This document shows positions 34,763 to 43,455 of a stretch of DNA of 64,000 nucleotides, one piece after another (the first letter of the stretch is position 1; each line of letters starts with the position of its first letter). The position numbers were made by a program, and so were the translations under genes. Location: positions 1 to 64,000 of the forward strand of contig JAEUVJ010000057.1 in NCBI GenBank assembly GCA_016787085.1. Direction: 5' to 3'. Under the pieces are notes generated by a model. The model was not told where the DNA came from, ran no database searches, and saw only the letters and a list, made by a program, of their open reading frames with translations. The DNA is from Chitinophagaceae bacterium (GTDB taxonomy: Bacteria > Bacteroidota > Bacteroidia > Chitinophagales > Chitinophagaceae).

Positions 34763-37147
34763 ATGGCCCTTTACTATTTGCCCCTTCTGATACGCAGCGA
34801 CAGGTATTTTGCTGCCAAGCTGGAAAATGATTCAATACCTGGCAACAGGGATAATACGGAATTCAACTTTGTGGCTTATGCCGACGACCGGGTACATACT
34901 CCCCTTATCACTATTGAAGATCCGGGCAAAATCGTACTAAACCAGATGGCCCCTTCTGATACGCACCAGGATATACTGATCAAAGAGTGCCATATCTCAC
35001 TGGCAAAAACAGAGGATGGCTTTGATCTTGTCATCAAAAAGAACAGCGTTTTCAAAACTGAACCCTTTTATGATGAGGCCAGCGGTATCCGGCTGGACCA
35101 CTCTGCTGAACAAAAAAGAGTTACCGTAGGCTATTACCGTCATAAAGCAGAGCCCGCATTGCTGAATATTCATGTCACACTTGTATTGAGCGAAACGGAA
35201 AGCTATTCCGGAAAATTCCAGTTTGCTGTAGTCCGGTCACAGCAATGTCAGAGGGTGGTGATTGATTTTGGCAGCGAAGCCAGCCAGGTTGCTTATAAAA
35301 GCTGCGGCCCCCAGTCTTCTGTCGTACAATATGACATACTGGAGAACATCATCAGCCGCCTGAACATGCAAGAGCCGGAAAAGAATTACAAACGGGAAGA
35401 TTTTCTGAATAATGAACCGGGGCAAAACAGCTTATACCGTTCCTTTTATGCCGTAAAAAAGGGGTTGAATAAAAATGAAAGGGCGGGTTTCCCCTTCAAC
35501 TTTACTGATGAGCTGCAACATGATGAGATCCGTTTGTTCATCACCCGGCAGGAAGCCGGCGCTGCACAATATCATTTCAGGGACAATTATGAAATTATCC
35601 CCAACCTGAAACTAGGCATAGAAAAAAGTCTGCAATTATCTGTTGACCGCCAACCGGAGGACTATAGCATCCGTTCGCACAAAAAAGAACTGATCAGCGC
35701 TGTATTGCTCCGGATGCTGCGGCTGATGATCCATTCAAAACCGGAATTCCGTACAGGCGGGATGATCGTCACTTTACTCGTACCAAACATCTATACCCAG
35801 CATGAGGTATTTGAACTGCTCAATGAATTGCGTAACCGTACAGCCGGTTTGCTCAGCTCCTTGAGAATAGATGAAGAATATCTGCATATCGAATACGAGA
35901 CCATTTCAGAAAGCGATGCTGCCTTTATGGGTTATCAGCAAACCAATGCCGACGGGGTACAATTGGTCAATGGTGAAATGGCGCTGGTCATTGATTGCGG
36001 AAAAGGCACTACTGATATCTCAATCCTGCTGGCTGACGACAATGAGAACTATTCCAGTTTTTTCCGGACAGGCTTTGCCGGCGCAGGCAATGTACTGTCC
36101 TATGGTTTTACTGAAGACCTGCTTACCCTGGTATTGAAAGCTATACCCGGCAGCAATGATATTTCGGTAAAGGACTTTATCAACAAACATATCCTTGACC
36201 AGTACCTGACAGTGGACGTACTGAACTTTATCCAGCTGATCGAATCACAGAAGAAGAGATATAAAAAACTGCAGGCAGTTGGTATTACCGAATTTGCACA
36301 ACTCGCCGAACAGTCGCAAAGCACTGAAAGGACTATCGCCAACCTGCACAGGGACCAGTCCACTTTACTCCAATACACCGACGCCATTCTCTGTAACAGG
36401 AATATCCGCTGGGATGAGGAAATAACAGGGCTCATCAGCAAAGCCACCGATTGTATTGTACAAAGTATCATCACCAGTATCCGTGATGTGATCACAAAGG
36501 ATATCCGCAAAAGGATCAGGGTAGTGATGCTCAGCGGCCGTGCTTTTTATTTCGATGACCTGAAAATGAAACTGGAGCTGGCATTAAAGAATATCCTCCA
36601 GGAAAATGTGAGCATCCACACCGTCATACCGGGCCGGGCACTGAACAATAAGAATGTGGCGATATATGGTGCGTTCAGCGGGGCTTACAAGATCACTGAT
36701 TTTACCGGCATACCCATTGACAAAAAAGAAGGGTTATCAAAGAATAATGATGTACTGAACAATAATATGTACCTCTACAGGGGCATTAAGATCGAGCCTG
36801 GTAATGACATTTTGTATAACACGTCAGTTGTCAGGAGAAATAACCACCAGCTAAAACCTTTTAAGAATAAAGCGATAGATATTTATTTCACCCGTGACAA
36901 CATTTACCTGCGCCTGATGGAGAACCAGAAAGTGAAGGATGTGCGGTCCCTGTACAGTGTACTGACGTCCGTAACCGAGGTCAATTCCCCTCTCCAGGAT
37001 ATGAAAGCGATCTCTATGTTCCCCAATTACTCCGGCGAACTGACATCGGTCAATACGTTATACGAAGACATAGCGCAGAATCCGGCTGCAGATGAAAAAA
37101 AACCGGTCAAAAAACCCAAAGGCATTTTACAATTCTTTCAGTTTTAA
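34763..37147 (+). CDS. Hsp70/actin-fold (ASKHA) ATPase of unknown family
   Basis: A 794-residue soluble protein. The ATPase core has the actin/Hsp70 marks in order: phosphate-1 VVIDFGSEASQVAYKS (Asp168), phosphate-2 ALVIDCGKGTTDISILL (Asp411-Cys-Gly-Lys-Gly-Thr-Thr-Asp418), and the adenosine motif VVMLSGRAFYFDDL (Gly592). Residues 1-165 form an extra strand-rich domain (LPLLIRSDRYFAAKL). No Hsp70 substrate-binding domain or lid is evident; the tail is basic with KKPVKKPKG. It is far larger than MreB (about 340 residues) and lacks the sequence of DnaK. It lies between two single-pass membrane proteins and before a SEDS-like/PBP fusion, so it may act as a cytosolic ATPase scaffold or switch for wall synthesis (inference). 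Confidence 0.7.
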   Translation: MALYYLPLLIRSDRYFAAKLENDSIPGNRDNTEFNFVAYADDRVHTPLITIEDPGKIVLNQMAPSDTHQDILIKECHISLAKTEDGFDLVIKKNSVFKTEPFYDEASGIRLDHSAEQKRVTVGYYRHKAEPALLNIHVTLVLSETESYSGKFQFAVVRSQQCQRVVIDFGSEASQVAYKSCGPQSSVVQYDILENIISRLNMQEPEKNYKREDFLNNEPGQNSLYRSFYAVKKGLNKNERAGFPFNFTDELQHDEIRLFITRQEAGAAQYHFRDNYEIIPNLKLGIEKSLQLSVDRQPEDYSIRSHKKELISAVLLRMLRLMIHSKPEFRTGGMIVTLLVPNIYTQHEVFELLNELRNRTAGLLSSLRIDEEYLHIEYETISESDAAFMGYQQTNADGVQLVNGEMALVIDCGKGTTDISILLADDNENYSSFFRTGFAGAGNVLSYGFTEDLLTLVLKAIPGSNDISVKDFINKHILDQYLTVDVLNFIQLIESQKKRYKKLQAVGITEFAQLAEQSQSTERTIANLHRDQSTLLQYTDAILCNRNIRWDEEITGLISKATDCIVQSIITSIRDVITKDIRKRIRVVMLSGRAFYFDDLKMKLELALKNILQENVSIHTVIPGRALNNKNVAIYGAFSGAYKITDFTGIPIDKKEGLSKNNDVLNNNMYLYRGIKIEPGNDILYNTSVVRRNNHQLKPFKNKAIDIYFTRDNIYLRLMENQKVKDVRSLYSVLTSVTEVNSPLQDMKAISMFPNYSGELTSVNTLYEDIAQNPAADEKKPVKKPKGILQFFQF

Positions 37148-37157
37148 TATCCATATC

Positions 37158-38132
37158 ATGAAATACAAACTCTTTCTTATTCCTTTGTTCATACTGCTGC
37201 TGGCAAATGCCGGCGCCCAGCAGTTACCAGCGGATAAAACAAAGATCCGGATCGTTGATACATTGACGAAACAGGAACGGGCTAACCGTAACCCGGTTAT
37301 ACTGAAAGCTGAATTAGACTCCATGATCCAGGCCTATACTGCCAGCCTGCCTGTCACAGTTCCGCAACAACCCGTAAAAGAGATCGTAACAGAAATACCT
37401 GAATGGGTCACCGTTAGCGGGATAGCTGCTTTATTGGTCATTGCTGTGCTATTATACTTGTTGTTCGGGTATCATAAAAGACTTACCAAAACCATAGCTG
37501 ATCTTAAAAGACTGATACAGCATTTTGACTTTTATACCGAATCAGTCCGTAAGCCTGATAACAAAAGTGATAAACCGGGCAGAATAGAAAAAAAGATAGA
37601 CGCATTAAATGCTGAACTGGAAAAAGAAAAAGAAGCCAATAAAGCCATCATGCAGGAATACGGCACGATCAAACAATCCATAGCTGAAGTATACAAGGTG
37701 AGGAATTACCCCTTTTATGATAAAGAAAAAAGCGAAGGAGAGATCGTGATGGATCTTTTAAAGACCGAGAAAACAGTTGCGAATCATGCATTCGATAAAT
37801 TCGCAAAACCGGTCATTGCGATCACTGACGCCAATAAGAATAATCCTGCCAGGATAAACCTGGAAGACAGCAACAAAATACTCGAGCTCCTGGTATCGCT
37901 ATCCCTGTATCATATAGAATACCTGTACCTGCGCATCCCTGAATTATCGGTTGGCGGCAATATGGTACAGCGGATCGGCAGCAATGGCAAAGGAATTGAT
38001 CCCGCTTTACTGAAAAAACTGAATATGGAACACGGCAGCAGAGCGCTGGCCTTGCGGATGGCGCTGAACAAAGCGGGCATCAGCCGGTTGTCTTACCCCG
38101 TATTTGACGAAACTGACCTGAATAATTATTGA
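37158..38132 (+). CDS. single-pass membrane protein with cytosolic coiled coil
   Basis: A 324-residue protein not assigned to a family. The start chosen is MKYKLFLIPLFILLLANAGAQ, a signal peptide; the longer frame overlaps the ATPase gene. A 60-residue periplasmic segment is followed by a membrane helix (about 84-104), a Lys/Glu-rich coiled coil (about 110-180) and a helical cytosolic domain with the segments HIEYLYLRIPELSVGG and GSRALALRMALNKAGISRLSYPVF. The topology places the coiled coil and C-terminal domain in the cytosol with the ATPase. It follows that gene by 10 bp and precedes the fusion gene by 7 bp, so the three form one operon. Confidence 0.65.
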   Translation: MKYKLFLIPLFILLLANAGAQQLPADKTKIRIVDTLTKQERANRNPVILKAELDSMIQAYTASLPVTVPQQPVKEIVTEIPEWVTVSGIAALLVIAVLLYLLFGYHKRLTKTIADLKRLIQHFDFYTESVRKPDNKSDKPGRIEKKIDALNAELEKEKEANKAIMQEYGTIKQSIAEVYKVRNYPFYDKEKSEGEIVMDLLKTEKTVANHAFDKFAKPVIAITDANKNNPARINLEDSNKILELLVSLSLYHIEYLYLRIPELSVGGNMVQRIGSNGKGIDPALLKKLNMEHGSRALALRMALNKAGISRLSYPVFDETDLNNY

Positions 38133-38139
38133 TACCACC

Positions 38140-41100
38140 ATGCTCCGGACCTTCACCAGTCTTTCATTCCTGTATACCCTGGTAATAGCCATCCTGCTGA
38201 TCTATGGCCTGGTATATTATCGTGACTTTGTACGATCGGCCAGGCAAAAAAAGAAATTCCCGCTGGTATTCCTGCTGATCAGTGCGGCGTGTTTTGGATT
38301 TCTGTGGATCCATATCCATGCACCACTCAACCTGCAAAGCTTCAGCAATCTCGATCATCATTTTATCAGGCATGATGGCTACCTGGTGAGTCGGTCAGTC
38401 GAACTGGGGAAAACGGATACAGCCAACTATATAAGCCATGCCTATAACAATTTTACTTTTACCAAAAAAAACGGGCAGGTAGCTATCCACTCTGCGTATT
38501 CAGAAGATCCTTTCTATGTCAGCGACGGGAGTAAGTACAAAATAGCATCCAAAACCTATCCGGCAACAGGACACTCTATATCATTTTCTTTGGATGACCT
38601 GAAAGTCATTGTAAGAAGTACTGACGAACATAGTTACGAACTATCCATAAATGGCGAAACTTATCTTGCTCAAAAAACCATAAAAAGGGGGATCACTGCC
38701 TGGAATATCTTTAAAGATGAGCCTTCTTTCATCCAATCTGATCATTATAATAATGTTTTGCTGATAAATTGCCTTCAGCAACTTTATATAATAAGGGACC
38801 ATGTTTCTAAAAAAACGGGTGGCGATGCAAAATTCTTCTTATCAGGACGCATATTCCGGTATCTAACAGCTATTTCCTATGACAAACAATCTATAAGCAA
38901 TAACCAACTCTCTTTTGAAACACCATTAGCAGACAAAAACCATTTTGCGTGGGGCATCGGCTTCTTAGACAATAATAAGAACCAGTACCGCCTGCAGGAT
39001 GGAAGAAAGGACAGTTTCTCTCTTATCAGCCGTTACCCTGTCTCCTATCCTTTAACGGAAGAAAAGAATAATGACTGGTCACGGCATAGTGTCACTAAGT
39101 TTTTAGTACCTGGCTCAAAGGACATGCTGACAATACCTGCTGTGTTCAAAGAAGGCTTTCTGTTCACGTCATCAGAGCAAGACAGCATGTCGCAGTTTGA
39201 CCCGGTATTACTGACGTATAAAAAATCAGCGTCCGATAACCCACTTCAATTGAATGTACGCTGGCTGAACAAACCCGCCTCTGCCATTGAGATCAAAGAA
39301 GATTGCCTGCTACTTCCTGCTGCCTCACATGGATTTGATTGGATATTCTCCATTCGCAACACTTTCAACTGGGAATTTGGCCAGGGCACCATGACACCGG
39401 CGAAATGGAAGTCACTCTTGTTTGGCAGCCTGTTCGTATTCTTTATCCTGGTGTTCGCCACTTCATTGGTCATACCAGCCGGTAAACAAAGCTGGGTCTG
39501 GCAGTTGCTCTCCTGCATTACCATAGTATTGCTGACCACCCGTTTCTTTTTATACTGGAGATATAAAAGCTTTCCCCCGTATGAAGGCATGGACCTTCCT
39601 TCTCAACAGCAATTACTCAGCTTTTGGAATTTCGGTGTCATCGTAGCCGCTACTGTAGGACTTGCCTTGGTATTGGGATCCGGCTTTCTGAAATACCTAT
39701 TGTCCTTTATCCGTAATAAGGTTTCACCGGGATACCGGCCCGATAGCGCTGTAGTGAGTATAGAAAATACAAGTAATTATTTTTCAAACTTACCTGTCGT
39801 AAAACGATACGGCAGCAAAGCCTTATTCTTCATCAGTTGGTTATTGATATTGGCGGGTGGAGGCGGCATGGCTTTTCTCCGTCACTTCGATCCCGGCACC
39901 TGTCGTCATCTTGCTATTGCGCTTACTGTTCTGTACTTCGTTTTTCTTTTTATTTCCTATCGTCATTCACCGCTTGTTACTGTGGCGGAAAAAAGCTGGT
40001 GGAGGATCCATACGGGAAGTTCATTGGATATCTTAGTCAGCAACCCGGTGAAAGTGGTGCTCTCCATCAGCCTGCTGGCCACGTTCGTTTTTATTGATAT
40101 TGGGTTCGCCATCGTATTTCTGAATTTTCTTTTGTTCAATGAAGCGTTCCTGTGTATCAATTATGCTATTGCCGGTTTATCGGCTGGCAGCCGCCGCAAT
40201 GCCGCTTTGTTCGGGGCAACCGGTATGCTGTACCTGCTTGCATTTATCCTGAACCTCCTGTACGCCCCTTATATTTTCCGGTTTGTGCTTAACCTGTCAC
40301 AGTCACTTTACCTGGCTGGTTATATTGTTTTTGCTATTGTGTTATCATACCATGTGACGAGGCTGCTGCCGCATTTTGCTCTCAGGAGGAAACTTATCAC
40401 CGGCTCTCTCATTACCGTGGTATTATTTATAGCAGCCTTTCTTTTCTTTCCCAAAGAAAAGATACTGGATAAGGCAGCCATGACAAAATACCGGATAGAT
40501 GTAATGACGATGCCCGTGGACAAGGCTATTGAAACTGCCTATGATGAAGGTAAAACATACGAACCTGTGATCAGGGCGGCGCAAAACCAGTGGTTCATCA
40601 ATACATTTATTTATGAAGAGAACAATCCTGCTGTACAGTCGGCCGGGTTTCATTTACTGCCACATGCCCCGCAGAATAAAGGAGCAAAATACAATGCGCA
40701 GGCAACCGACCTGGTGGCCAGTCGTTTCTTCCTGGCAGAACATGGCAAATGGTCTGTCCTGCTCTATGTATTGCTGCTGATACTTCCTGCTACCCTTCTG
40801 TCCATATTTTACAAATTGTATCCCGATTTTACCAACCGCATCAACGAAGGATACCCGGTGATCACAGCCGGCTTTGCTGTATTGAACTACCTGCTCATCA
40901 CCGCACTGCTGGTGATATTGGCAGCCACCGGGCGGTATATCTTCTTTGGCCAGGACATGCCATTTGGCAGCATCCTGAGCAAACAGTCCATCCTGTTCCC
41001 CTCCATCCTGATCATTACTGCCATTTTGTTATTCAGGAATATTCCGCTTGAATATTATGCGAACAGAAAAAAATTAGTACCGGGCATGGCAGTGTTCTCT

Positions 41101-43371
41101 ATACTGGCTGTACTGCTGTTTTTTGTAAAACCCGTTTTCAACAGAGGGAAAGAATTCAATGTATCAGGCCTTGCTAAAAACATGGATGACCTCATCCAGT
41201 TGAAGTTGCAGCCCGTCATGGATCATTTCGATACTTCTACAGTAACAAGAAGATCAGGTATTGCAAAAAAGGATAAGCTGTTTACCGATTCGCTCCGCCG
41301 GATGATCGCTGAGGGGGCATTTGCTGAAAGCAATGGCTTTTTTGCAAAAGAGGTCGCTGCCTATTCCCGGCTTGATCTTTTGCGGCATACGGACCAGACC
41401 CGGATGCTCTATCTTGACCTGTATTCAGGCAGGCCCCGGTTAGCGGTGAACGAGAATTATTTCCGTGTCGAGCCCCCGCCCCATCTACAGGAATCATGGA
41501 CGGGCAATGTGTTTGGAGATTCTATCTTCTATAATATCTCCTTGGCTGATATAACCAGCGGCACTGTTACCAGCGTCAGAATTGCCCTGCACAGTCATGA
41601 AAAAGGGATAGCGCTTGACGAACATCTTGCCGTCGCATTCAACAAAGAAGGAAACCCGGAACTGGTAAATACAGGTAGTAAAGCAATACACTTCAAATGC
41701 GGAAATGAAGAAAAGGATCTGCAGCCCGCAGGCAGTATGGCTATGAGCAACCCCTCGAAGCTAGTCATTACGGATGCGGGAAGTGGGAGTGAAAAACTGC
41801 TGGCCATTGAACCGGATGCCTATATGAAGAACTACTATGTCAATGGCAGTCGTTTCTATGTTTACCCGATGGAAGAACGTTTTATCTGGGCCAGGAATTT
41901 TGCAGAAAGCATCGCCTCTGAATACACACAGGCCGGCCAGCCTGCAAAGAATGCAGTTATATCCTTAGACCGTGAACTGATGGATTCGCTGACAAGTAAG
42001 ATACAATACATGATGCATACCGACACTTCGTATAAACAGGGAGCTGAATACGGTATTTGTATTGCGGATGGCAACGGACGCCTGATCGCCATGGCCGATC
42101 ATATCAAAGGAATGGACAGGCCCGACCCCAATGATAAAGCGGGATTCAACAGCACGATACTTGGTGAGAATGGTTTCGTTTCACAATCGCTGCTGCGAAA
42201 ACAGATCGGCAATATCAACCTCCTGCGGCTGAACCCCGGTCCCGGTTCTACTTTAAAACCCATTGTATTCTCGGCTATCGCATCACAACTGAATATGGAC
42301 TGGGAAACATTTGCCGCAGAAGGTTTTTCAGAACAACAGGATCATTTCGGCGGGCAGAAAGTAGCTCCCTATGATTTTGAAAAGAACAATGGGCGTATCG
42401 CCAGCGTGACCGATTACCTGAAGTATTCAGATAATTATTATCATTCAAATGTTCTTTTACTTGGTTCCTATCCCAGGCAAAAACCCGAAAACCTGCTCCA
42501 AAAATCTTTCATCCGTGAGAACCCCGGCAACGGTTTGCACTGGCCGTATTTCACTTACCAGGGTGCAACTTATTGGCTGGACGGTTTTAAAAACTGGCCA
42601 GGATATGAGAAGGGTAAAGTGAATTTTGGTTCGGACAGTTCATTTACTGCTATCGGGCTTTTTTCCAATTATGGTATTCATACCCGTTCAGCCGATAAAA
42701 GCTTTGATATGTTTGGATCGGGATATGACTCTGCCCTTTTTATGAATGGATATAAAAAGTCAGGTTTCATATTGCCGGAATACTCCTTATTCGATCAGCA
42801 GGGCAGTAATGTGAACCGCAGCATTCCGTATGATGTTTTTGCCAGTTGCTTCCGCGGGCATGTAAAAGGCAGCAGCCAGGTGATGATATCACCGGCGAAA
42901 ATGACGGAGGCATTCGGGAAAATGATCAGCCTGAACCGTAATTATTCGCTGACGCTGGACCCCTACGCCGATGCTGACGTATATGCTCCGTTTGCCATAG
43001 ACAACACGATCGTCTATAACAACTATCTTTCACTGATGCGTGAAAGTGTATTTAAAGGATTAAAAGAGGTCTTGTATACAGGTACAGCTGCCAGGCTTGG
43101 GTCTTTGCTGCCTAAAGATTCAAAATATCATTACTATGCCAAAACGGGCACAACGGGTGACAATGAAACAAAGACCAAATCCAAGTTGCTGGTCATTGCC
43201 ATTTCCAAAAAAGATATCACTGATCCGGAGTTCAATTTCAGGAACAACAAATTCTATACGATCTACTTTACCCTGCAAAACGGGCCGGCTAAACAAAACG
43301 AAGAATTCCAGGCTGCCGTTATCCGCTATATTGAGCAATCGGATTGTTTTAAACGGTATATGGAAAAATAA
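38140..43371 (+). CDS. giant polytopic protein with SEDS-like membrane region and C-terminal penicillin-binding transpeptidase
   Basis: A 1743-residue protein. Two N-terminal helices are followed by a 360-residue extracytoplasmic domain (about 60-420), then about a dozen membrane helices (425-1000). Within these, ATDLVASRFFLAEHGKW (Asp857) resembles the RodA/FtsW loop with the catalytic Asp (TDFIFA..AEE.G), and TGRYIFFGQDMPFGS is like the later SEDS loop. This assignment is moderate. From about 1250 a complete transpeptidase domain follows: ISLDRELMDSL, GICIADGNGRLIAMAD, PGSTLKP (nucleophile Ser1370, Lys1373), SDN (1430-1432) and KTGT (Lys1668). So glycan polymerisation and beta-lactam-sensitive crosslinking would be in one chain. 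It is last in the operon with the Hsp70-like ATPase. Confidence 0.78.
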   Translation: MLRTFTSLSFLYTLVIAILLIYGLVYYRDFVRSARQKKKFPLVFLLISAACFGFLWIHIHAPLNLQSFSNLDHHFIRHDGYLVSRSVELGKTDTANYISHAYNNFTFTKKNGQVAIHSAYSEDPFYVSDGSKYKIASKTYPATGHSISFSLDDLKVIVRSTDEHSYELSINGETYLAQKTIKRGITAWNIFKDEPSFIQSDHYNNVLLINCLQQLYIIRDHVSKKTGGDAKFFLSGRIFRYLTAISYDKQSISNNQLSFETPLADKNHFAWGIGFLDNNKNQYRLQDGRKDSFSLISRYPVSYPLTEEKNNDWSRHSVTKFLVPGSKDMLTIPAVFKEGFLFTSSEQDSMSQFDPVLLTYKKSASDNPLQLNVRWLNKPASAIEIKEDCLLLPAASHGFDWIFSIRNTFNWEFGQGTMTPAKWKSLLFGSLFVFFILVFATSLVIPAGKQSWVWQLLSCITIVLLTTRFFLYWRYKSFPPYEGMDLPSQQQLLSFWNFGVIVAATVGLALVLGSGFLKYLLSFIRNKVSPGYRPDSAVVSIENTSNYFSNLPVVKRYGSKALFFISWLLILAGGGGMAFLRHFDPGTCRHLAIALTVLYFVFLFISYRHSPLVTVAEKSWWRIHTGSSLDILVSNPVKVVLSISLLATFVFIDIGFAIVFLNFLLFNEAFLCINYAIAGLSAGSRRNAALFGATGMLYLLAFILNLLYAPYIFRFVLNLSQSLYLAGYIVFAIVLSYHVTRLLPHFALRRKLITGSLITVVLFIAAFLFFPKEKILDKAAMTKYRIDVMTMPVDKAIETAYDEGKTYEPVIRAAQNQWFINTFIYEENNPAVQSAGFHLLPHAPQNKGAKYNAQATDLVASRFFLAEHGKWSVLLYVLLLILPATLLSIFYKLYPDFTNRINEGYPVITAGFAVLNYLLITALLVILAATGRYIFFGQDMPFGSILSKQSILFPSILIITAILLFRNIPLEYYANRKKLVPGMAVFSILAVLLFFVKPVFNRGKEFNVSGLAKNMDDLIQLKLQPVMDHFDTSTVTRRSGIAKKDKLFTDSLRRMIAEGAFAESNGFFAKEVAAYSRLDLLRHTDQTRMLYLDLYSGRPRLAVNENYFRVEPPPHLQESWTGNVFGDSIFYNISLADITSGTVTSVRIALHSHEKGIALDEHLAVAFNKEGNPELVNTGSKAIHFKCGNEEKDLQPAGSMAMSNPSKLVITDAGSGSEKLLAIEPDAYMKNYYVNGSRFYVYPMEERFIWARNFAESIASEYTQAGQPAKNAVISLDRELMDSLTSKIQYMMHTDTSYKQGAEYGICIADGNGRLIAMADHIKGMDRPDPNDKAGFNSTILGENGFVSQSLLRKQIGNINLLRLNPGPGSTLKPIVFSAIASQLNMDWETFAAEGFSEQQDHFGGQKVAPYDFEKNNGRIASVTDYLKYSDNYYHSNVLLLGSYPRQKPENLLQKSFIRENPGNGLHWPYFTYQGATYWLDGFKNWPGYEKGKVNFGSDSSFTAIGLFSNYGIHTRSADKSFDMFGSGYDSALFMNGYKKSGFILPEYSLFDQQGSNVNRSIPYDVFASCFRGHVKGSSQVMISPAKMTEAFGKMISLNRNYSLTLDPYADADVYAPFAIDNTIVYNNYLSLMRESVFKGLKEVLYTGTAARLGSLLPKDSKYHYYAKTGTTGDNETKTKSKLLVIAISKKDITDPEFNFRNNKFYTIYFTLQNGPAKQNEEFQAAVIRYIEQSDCFKRYMEK

Positions 43372-43455
43372 ATCTGCCCCGGCAACCTTGATCGTTCTCC
43401 CCTGATTGGGCGGAAATACTTATTTTTAAACCATCTGATCATCCAAACTGCATAT

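Noticed and set aside
34763..37147. MreB or DnaK
   Set aside because: The protein is more than twice the length of MreB, lacks DnaK's substrate-binding half, and matches only the nucleotide-site motifs.
37092..37157. Longer start for the coiled-coil membrane protein
   Set aside because: It would overlap the ATPase gene and put 22 residues before a clear signal peptide.
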